Source: Acidimicrobiaceae bacterium (GTDB taxonomy: Bacteria; Actinomycetota; Acidimicrobiia; Acidimicrobiales; Bog-793). From it: a stretch of DNA of 41,055 bases. The position numbers were made by a program, and so were the translations under genes. Under the pieces are notes generated by a model. It was not told the origin of the DNA and made no database searches. It saw nothing but the letters and a program-made list of their open reading frames with translations. Of the stretch, positions 35,615 to 41,055 are shown piece after piece (the first letter of the stretch is position 1; each line of letters starts with the position of its first letter). The stretch is from assembly GCA_003136185.1 (NCBI GenBank), contig PLDN01000131.1:1-41055 (forward strand), read 5' to 3'.

Positions 35615-36534
35615 CTCGCCATCTCCTTTCGATGGCCGACCTCAGCTCCGAAGAGCTGGACAGCGTGCTCGAGCTCGCCGGGGACACTGCACCTCCTCAC
35701 GTGCTCGCTGGCCTTGGAGTGGCTCTCGTGTTCGAACACCCGTCCGCCCGCACACGCAACGCCTGCGAGCTCGCGGTCGCCCAACTCGGCGGCCACCCCG
35801 TGTCTATCCGTGGTGAGGAAGTCGGGATCGACAAACGCGAGACCGCAGAGGACGTCGCGCGCACGCTTGGGTGCTACCACTCGATGATCGCTGCTCGGGT
35901 GGAGCGGCATGCGACGCTCGAGCGGATGGCCGGGGCACTCGATGCCGCTGGCGCCGCCGTCCCGGTGATCAACCTCCTCTCGGACAGAGAGCATCCGACT
36001 CAGGCGGTGGCTGACCTGCTCACACTCCGTCAGCACTTGGGTTCGCTCGCGGGACGGGTGCTGACCTACGTGGGCGACGCGAACAACGTCTGCCGGTCGC
36101 TCGTCGCCGGTTGTGCGCGGGCCGGAATGCATCTCAACGTCGCCTCGCCCGAGGGTTATGGCTTGAGCGCGGCAGACCTCAAGTGGGCGGAGCAGCTAGG
36201 TGGCAGCGTTCGGAGCTACTCCCAGCCCGAAGAAGCGGTCGCCGCGGCGGACGCGGTATACACCGACGTCTGGGTCTCGATGGGACAAGACGACGAGGCC
36301 TGGGCCCGCAGGCGAGCGTTTGCCGGCTTTGGCCTCGACGAGGTGCTGATGGGTCATGCTCGCCACGGTGTCCTCGTGATGCACTGCCTTCCGGCGCATC
36401 GTGGCGAGGAGATCTCCGCCGGGGTTCTCGAGGGCAAGAACAGCGTCGTCTGGCAACAGGCCGCCAACCGGATGCACGCGGCTCGGGGAATCATGAGGTT
36501 CCTACGAGAATGCGTCCTCGAGGGGCAGTCGTGA
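35611..36534 (+). CDS. argF: Ornithine carbamoyltransferase
   Basis: VALVFEHPSARTRNACELAVAQLGGH, VPVINLLSDREHPTQAVADLLTL, VLVMHCLPAHRGEEI. Confidence 0.95.
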   Translation: MTRHLLSMADLSSEELDSVLELAGDTAPPHVLAGLGVALVFEHPSARTRNACELAVAQLGGHPVSIRGEEVGIDKRETAEDVARTLGCYHSMIAARVERHATLERMAGALDAAGAAVPVINLLSDREHPTQAVADLLTLRQHLGSLAGRVLTYVGDANNVCRSLVAGCARAGMHLNVASPEGYGLSAADLKWAEQLGGSVRSYSQPEEAVAAADAVYTDVWVSMGQDDEAWARRRAFAGFGLDEVLMGHARHGVLVMHCLPAHRGEEISAGVLEGKNSVVWQQAANRMHAARGIMRFLRECVLEGQS

Positions 36535-37019
36535 GCGACACCGGCACCGGCCGGATCTCGAAGGCACGCCGCCAACACGTGCTCGCGCGGCTGCTCGGTG
36601 ATCACGAGGTGACCAGCCAGGAGCAGCTCGTGGACCTGCTCGCGAGCGAGGGCGTCGCCGCCACACAGGCGACGGTGTCGCGGGATCTCGAGGAGGTCGG
36701 TGCCGTCAAGGTGCGGGTGCCTGGCGTCGAACGGCTCGTCTACGCGATTGCAGAGTTGCCACGAGACCAGGTGGCGCCCGCCGATCACCTCCGGCGCGTA
36801 CTGGGGGAGTGGGTCGTCGATGTGACGTGGTCGGTCAACATCGTCGTGCTGCGCACTCCGCCCGGTTCTGCCCACGTCGTCGCCTCGGCGCTCGACCGGT
36901 CGGGCCTCGAGGGGGCACTCGGGACGGTCGCGGGGGACGACACGGTGCTCGTCATCGCAGCAGAAGAGGTCGGCGGAGCGCTGTTGGGCAATCAATTAGC
37001 GGAGATCGCGGGACAGTAA
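36531..37019 (+). CDS. argR: Arginine repressor
   Basis: RQHVLARLLGDHEVTSQEQLVDLLASEGVAATQATVSRDLEEVGAVKV wHTH; C-terminal GTVAGDDTVLVIA oligomerisation/arginine-binding motif. Confidence 0.95.
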   Translation: MSDTGTGRISKARRQHVLARLLGDHEVTSQEQLVDLLASEGVAATQATVSRDLEEVGAVKVRVPGVERLVYAIAELPRDQVAPADHLRRVLGEWVVDVTWSVNIVVLRTPPGSAHVVASALDRSGLEGALGTVAGDDTVLVIAAEEVGGALLGNQLAEIAGQ

Positions 37020-37091
37020 GAGGTATGGAGTGGGTACGCTCGGCCGCGAGCCGAGGGAACGGCGCTCGTCGCCGAGGAAGAAGGACGTGAC

Positions 37092-38312
37092 ATGGCAGGT
37101 CGTGTGGTGCTCGCATACTCAGGCGGGCTCGACACATCGGTGGCGGTTCACTGGATGGGAGCCGAGCTCGGGCTCGAAGTAATCGCGGTAGCCGTTGATG
37201 TCGGTCAAGAAGGTGACTTCGAGTCGATCCGCCAGCGTGCGCTCGCAGCTGGAGCGGTCGAAGCGGTCGTCGTCGACGCGAAGGACGAGTTCGCATCGGA
37301 CTTCATCGTGCCGACCCTCGCGGCGAACGCCCTCTACGAAGGCCGCTACCCGCTCGTCTCCTCGTTGTCTCGCCCGGTCATCGTGCGCCACCTCGTCACC
37401 GAGGCAAGGCGTCATGGCGCCTCGGCGGTCGCTCACGGATGCACGGGGAAAGGCAACGATCAGGTGCGTTTCGAGGTCGGGACGCGAGCCCTCGCACCGG
37501 ACCTCGAAATCGTCGCGCCAGTGCGTGTCTGGGGTATGACGAGGGAAGAGACCATCGGATACGCCGAGAAACACGATCTACCCATCACCATCTCCCGCGA
37601 CCGGATCTACTCGATCGACGAGAACCTCTGGGGCAAGGCCATCGAGTGCGGGATCCTCGAAGACCCTTGGGAGGCTCCGCCGGAGGACGTGTTCTCCCTT
37701 ACGGTGCCGACGGCCACGGCGCCGCTCGAGTTCGTGATCGGCTTCGAGGCAGGCGTACCCGTGTCGCTCGACGGCACCCGGATTGGGCTCGTCGACCTGA
37801 TCGCCCAGGTCGGAGCGCTCGCTGGGTCGACGGGGTTCGGCAGGGTGGACATGGTGGAGGGCAGGCGTGTCGGCATCAAGAGCCGGGAGGTCTACGAATG
37901 CCCGGCAGCCCTCGCCCTCATCGCGGCGCATGCAGACCTGGAAGGCCTAACGCTCGAGCGTGACTTGGCGCACGAAAAGCTCCGCCTCGAGCCGCGCTTT
38001 GCCGAGCTCGCTTACGACGGGATGTGGTTTTCACCCTTGCGAGAGGCGCTGTCGGCCTTCATGGCCTCGACCCAGCGGCATGTCACCGGCGAGGTCCGAC
38101 TGCGTTGTTCTCCTGGTGGAGGGCTCGAGGTCGTTGGTCGCCGCAGTCCCGAAGGGCTATACGACTACGGCCTGGCTACTTACGACGCGGCGGATTCGTT
38201 CCGCCACGAGGACGCCGAGGGCTTTGTTCGCGTGTTCGGCCTCGGGGTGCAAACGTGGGCGGCCAAGCAGGGCATTGGCCGTGCGAGCATCCCGGGCGGT
38301 GGCAGCGAGTGA
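37092..38312 (+). CDS. argG: Argininosuccinate synthase
   Basis: RVVLAYSGGLDTSVAVHWM, AHGCTGKGNDQVRFE, YSIDENLWGKAIECGILEDPW; GAAGAAGGA SD. Confidence 0.97.
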   Translation: MAGRVVLAYSGGLDTSVAVHWMGAELGLEVIAVAVDVGQEGDFESIRQRALAAGAVEAVVVDAKDEFASDFIVPTLAANALYEGRYPLVSSLSRPVIVRHLVTEARRHGASAVAHGCTGKGNDQVRFEVGTRALAPDLEIVAPVRVWGMTREETIGYAEKHDLPITISRDRIYSIDENLWGKAIECGILEDPWEAPPEDVFSLTVPTATAPLEFVIGFEAGVPVSLDGTRIGLVDLIAQVGALAGSTGFGRVDMVEGRRVGIKSREVYECPAALALIAAHADLEGLTLERDLAHEKLRLEPRFAELAYDGMWFSPLREALSAFMASTQRHVTGEVRLRCSPGGGLEVVGRRSPEGLYDYGLATYDAADSFRHEDAEGFVRVFGLGVQTWAAKQGIGRASIPGGGSE

Positions 38313-39697
38313 CTTTGTGGGCCAGCCGGATGGGCTCCCCTCCGGCGGAGGACATGATGGCGTTCAGCGCCAGCCTGTCGTTCGACAAGCGACTTGCCCC
38401 GAGCGACATCGAAGCTTCGATCGCGCATGTCCATGGGCTAGGCAAAGCGGGCATCCTGCAGCTAGAGGAAGTAGATCAGCTGGTCGAGGCGCTCAGCCGC
38501 ACGGGAGACGAACTCGCGGCGGCAGTCTTCGAGTTTCAGCCAGGCGACGAGGACATACATACAGCGATCGAGCGTCGCGTGCGCGAGCTCGCAGGTGATG
38601 TCGGTGCCAAGCTTCACACGGGCCGAAGCCGCAACGACCAGGTGGCGACGGCGCTCCGGCTGTACACCCGTGAGAACCTCTCGTTGGTGGCCGGACTCCT
38701 GATCGAGTTCCAGAGGACGCTGCAGCGCCGCGCGACGGAGGCCGGTCACACCTACCTGCCCGGCTACACCCACCTGCAGCGTGCGCAGCCGGTGCTCCTC
38801 GCGCACCACCTGCTCGCCCATGGCTGGGCCTTGGCACGCGACGTGGACCGGCTCTTCGCCACCCTTGAGCGACTGAACGTCTCGCCTCTCGGTGCGGGCG
38901 CTCTGGCAGGTAGCTCTCTGCCGCTCGTTCCCGATGAGGTGGCGGCCGAGTTGGCGATGACGTCTCGCTTCGAGAACTCGCTCGACGCAGTATCGGACCG
39001 CGACTTCGTAGCAGAGGCGCTCTTCGACATCGCGCTCATCGGCATCCACCTCTCTCGCATCGGCGAGGAGGTCGTCCTGTTCTCGACTGCGGAGTTCGGC
39101 TTCATGCGGCTAGACGACGCGTGGGCAACTGGGAGCTCGATGCTGCCGCAGAAGAAGAATCCCGACGTGGCCGAGCTGGCCCGGGGCAAGGCGGGGAGGT
39201 TGGTGGGGAACCTGGTGGGTTTCTTGACGACGTTGAAGGGCCTACCGCTTGCGTACAACCGCGACCTGCAAGAAGACAAGGAGCCGCTGTTCGACGCCAT
39301 CGACCAGGTGACCCTGGCGCTCGTCGCGATGGAAGGCCTCATGGGTACGGTCACATTCGACACCGAGCGGATGCAGCAAGCCGCCGATGGACCGTCTCTG
39401 GTTGCCGTCGACCTGGCGGAGTGGCTCGTCGCTCGCGGCGTCCCGTTCCGGGACGCTCACGGGACAGTTGCCGCATTGGTGCGGGAATCCGTCGAGCGCC
39501 ACGTACCGATCGCCGAGCTCATCGAGGCGCATCCGGCCTTCGGCGAGGAAGCCTTGACGTTGCTCGAGCCAGGCAGTGCCCTTCGCCGGCACCGGAGTGC
39601 GGGCGGGACCGGACCGGATGCCGTCGCACTGCAGATGCAGCGGTTCGTGGGCCGCGTCGAGATAGATGCTGCACGGTTGAGCTCATGGACGCGCTGA
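38309..39697 (+). CDS. argH: Argininosuccinate lyase
   Basis: IHTAIERRVRELAGDVGAKLHTGRSRNDQVATALRLY, GYTHLQRAQPVLLAHHLLA, GSSMLPQKKNPDVAEL; GTGA overlap with argG. Confidence 0.96.
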   Translation: MTLWASRMGSPPAEDMMAFSASLSFDKRLAPSDIEASIAHVHGLGKAGILQLEEVDQLVEALSRTGDELAAAVFEFQPGDEDIHTAIERRVRELAGDVGAKLHTGRSRNDQVATALRLYTRENLSLVAGLLIEFQRTLQRRATEAGHTYLPGYTHLQRAQPVLLAHHLLAHGWALARDVDRLFATLERLNVSPLGAGALAGSSLPLVPDEVAAELAMTSRFENSLDAVSDRDFVAEALFDIALIGIHLSRIGEEVVLFSTAEFGFMRLDDAWATGSSMLPQKKNPDVAELARGKAGRLVGNLVGFLTTLKGLPLAYNRDLQEDKEPLFDAIDQVTLALVAMEGLMGTVTFDTERMQQAADGPSLVAVDLAEWLVARGVPFRDAHGTVAALVRESVERHVPIAELIEAHPAFGEEALTLLEPGSALRRHRSAGGTGPDAVALQMQRFVGRVEIDAARLSSWTR

Positions 39698-39731
39698 GCC
39701 CGCGGCCGGCGGCGTGTTTCACGAGGTTGTG

Positions 39732-40460
39732 GTGCGGCTGAGCTATCTGGACGAGTCATACCGGGGTGTTCTCGCGGCCGATCCGGTTGAGGTGGCTCCG
39801 CTATTGCTCGGAAAAGTCCTGGTCGCGGGAGTGGCTGCCGGTGATGACGCTGTTGCTGCGGCTGGGGTAATCGTCGAGGTCGAGGCGTACCGGGGTGAAG
39901 AGGACGCCGCCTCGCACGCGTTCCGGGGCGAGACAGCCCGCAACCGCACGATGTTCGGCCAACCAGGACTTTTGTACGTCTATTTCACCTACGGCATGCA
40001 TCACTGTTGCAACATCGTCTGCCGGCCGGAAGGAGTGGCGGGCGCGGTGCTGGTTAGGGCACTCGAGCCTCTCTCGGGGATCTCGCTGATGACCGAACGA
40101 CGGTCGGCTGGGCGGGTGACCAGCACTTCTGTTCACGATCGCGACCTCTGTTCCGGTCCGGGGAAGCTGTCCCAGGCTCTGGGGCTCGATCGGGGCACCG
40201 ATGGCGTGGATCTTCTTGGCGCTGGAAGCACCGTGAGGTTGGCGACGCTGCGGTCGGGTGTGTTGGAGCCAGCCGAGGCGGATATCGCGAGTGGTCCACG
40301 TATCGGGATAACGGCGTCGTTGGCGAGTGCTTCAGAGCCGTGGCGTTGGTGGACGAAGGGAAGTCCGTACGTCTCGCGGAGACCCGCCGGAGGGCGCCCG
40401 CGAGCCGTCCGCGAGGCGCCCCGTACGGCGCCCGAACGGGCGATCAGATCTGGCGGCTAA
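39732..40460 (+). CDS. mpg: DNA-3-methyladenine glycosylase (AAG/MPG family)
   Basis: VAPLLLGKVLVAG, IVEVEAYRGEEDAASHAFRGETARNRTMFGQPGLLYVYFTYGMHHCCNIVC; C-terminal WTKGSPYVSR. Start uncertain. Confidence 0.93.
   Translation: MRLSYLDESYRGVLAADPVEVAPLLLGKVLVAGVAAGDDAVAAAGVIVEVEAYRGEEDAASHAFRGETARNRTMFGQPGLLYVYFTYGMHHCCNIVCRPEGVAGAVLVRALEPLSGISLMTERRSAGRVTSTSVHDRDLCSGPGKLSQALGLDRGTDGVDLLGAGSTVRLATLRSGVLEPAEADIASGPRIGITASLASASEPWRWWTKGSPYVSRRPAGGRPRAVREAPRTAPERAIRSGG
40392..40442 (+). terminator. Two tandem GC-rich hairpins at the 3' end of mpg, no U-tract
   Basis: gggcgcccgcg-agccgtc-cgcg(a)ggcgccc (40392-40421) and cgccc-gaac-gggcg (40429-40442). Confidence 0.45.
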
Positions 40461-40519
40461 CATCTTCTTTCCCAGCACAGCAAGCTGTTCTGGGGCGCCA
40501 AACGCGCAGCGGTGGTTGT

Positions 40520-40547
40520 TTGACAACCGAAGCCGTTGTGCTAAGGT
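40520..40547 (+). promoter_or_regulatory. rrn promoter: TTGACA - 16 nt - TGC-TAAGGT (extended -10)
   Basis: -35 TTGACA 40520-40525, -10 TAAGGT 40542-40547, upstream of an rRNA leader and 16S. Confidence 0.75.
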
Positions 40548-40588
40548 ACAGAGCCGCTTGGGACGGGGTTGAACCCTTCTGAGCGGAA

Positions 40589-40621
40589 CCTCGGACCGGG
40601 AATCATCCCGGGAATCCGAGG
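40589..40621 (+). promoter_or_regulatory. rRNA leader stem-loop
   Basis: cctcgga-ccggga-atca-tcccgg-gaa-tccgagg: 7-bp + 6-bp stems with a 3-nt bulge. Confidence 0.7.
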
Positions 40622-40704
40622 AGCATCGCAGATGTCGCCTTCGTGGCGCGCAGACTGCGGAGCGCGGTGGCACCTCCTTCCGAGAGGAAGTGTGTCCCGT
40701 CGTC

Positions 40705-40716
40705 GCTCCTTGACAA
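40705..40716 (+). promoter_or_regulatory. boxA-like rRNA antitermination element
   Basis: GCTCCTTGACAA vs E. coli rrn boxA GCTCTTTAACAA (10/12), in the 16S leader. Confidence 0.7.
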
Positions 40717-40909
40717 CGGAGAAGGAACAGCTAAAAGCCAGTGCGGGCGACCGACTGTGCCGTTAAGGCACGCGCGGTCGTCGAAAGTCAATGCACTTGG
40801 AAAACGGACAACAATCATTTTTCCGTTTCTGGTGCCAGTTGGTCATCGGGGTCCGTCCTCGGTGACCAGCTCTTCTGATCAAAGGCTCGGGTTCGCCCGG
40901 GTCGAGATC

Positions 40910-41055
<146 letters not shown>

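Noticed and set aside
37033-37055. argG-specific promoter (TACGCT 37035-37040) with hairpin ctcggc-cgcga-gccgag
   Set aside because: Single weak -10 match without a -35, and the hairpin overlaps the predicted TSS so would not be in the transcript; argG also has a normal SD and may simply be read from argC.
40710-40737. Second rrn promoter TTGACA-16-TAAAAG
   Set aside because: TTGACA here is part of a good boxA match and TAAAAG is a poor -10; kept only as an alternative pending TSS data.

Overview
This is a 41 kb high-GC chromosomal segment. Gene content and the first ~145 nt of a 16S rRNA gene look actinobacterial, probably Acidimicrobiia-like; that placement is inference. The window is almost entirely housekeeping and biosynthetic genes: (1) the tail of a SEDS protein, a bifunctional-nuclease-domain protein and a second, convergent SEDS protein (RodA/FtsW); (2) ppk1-ppx-DUF2236; (3) ureohydrolase, YbhN-like, AI-2E-like transporter, dolichol-phosphate-mannose-synthase-like and alpha/beta hydrolase genes; (4) menF-menG and hisC-hisD on the minus strand; (5) nth / mshD-rlmN-maoC; (6) hisBHAF-groES-like-hisI-trpE-ygfZ-DMT-trpCFBA; (7) a complete argCJBDFRGH operon; (8) mpg, then an rrn leader and the 16S start. 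I found no CRISPR array, prophage, transposon, tRNA or defence island. The most interesting signals are regulatory. A TANNNT -10 hexamer lies exactly 6-7 nt upstream of the start codon at 11 genes, indicating pervasive leaderless transcription; it includes a bidirectional overlapping promoter (rodA/ppk) and three cases where the upstream gene's TAG stop is the first half of the -10. A tandem ARG-box operator covers the argC -10 and start codon. trpE has no ATG/GTG/TTG start that includes its conserved N-terminus, but has a CTG with a good Shine-Dalgarno. Further points are an 18-bp tandem expansion in the trpF catalytic-barrel loop, a GroES-like paralog inside the his cluster, and an 18-bp perfect palindrome in a 16-bp convergent gap. 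No clearly new multi-gene system is evident.
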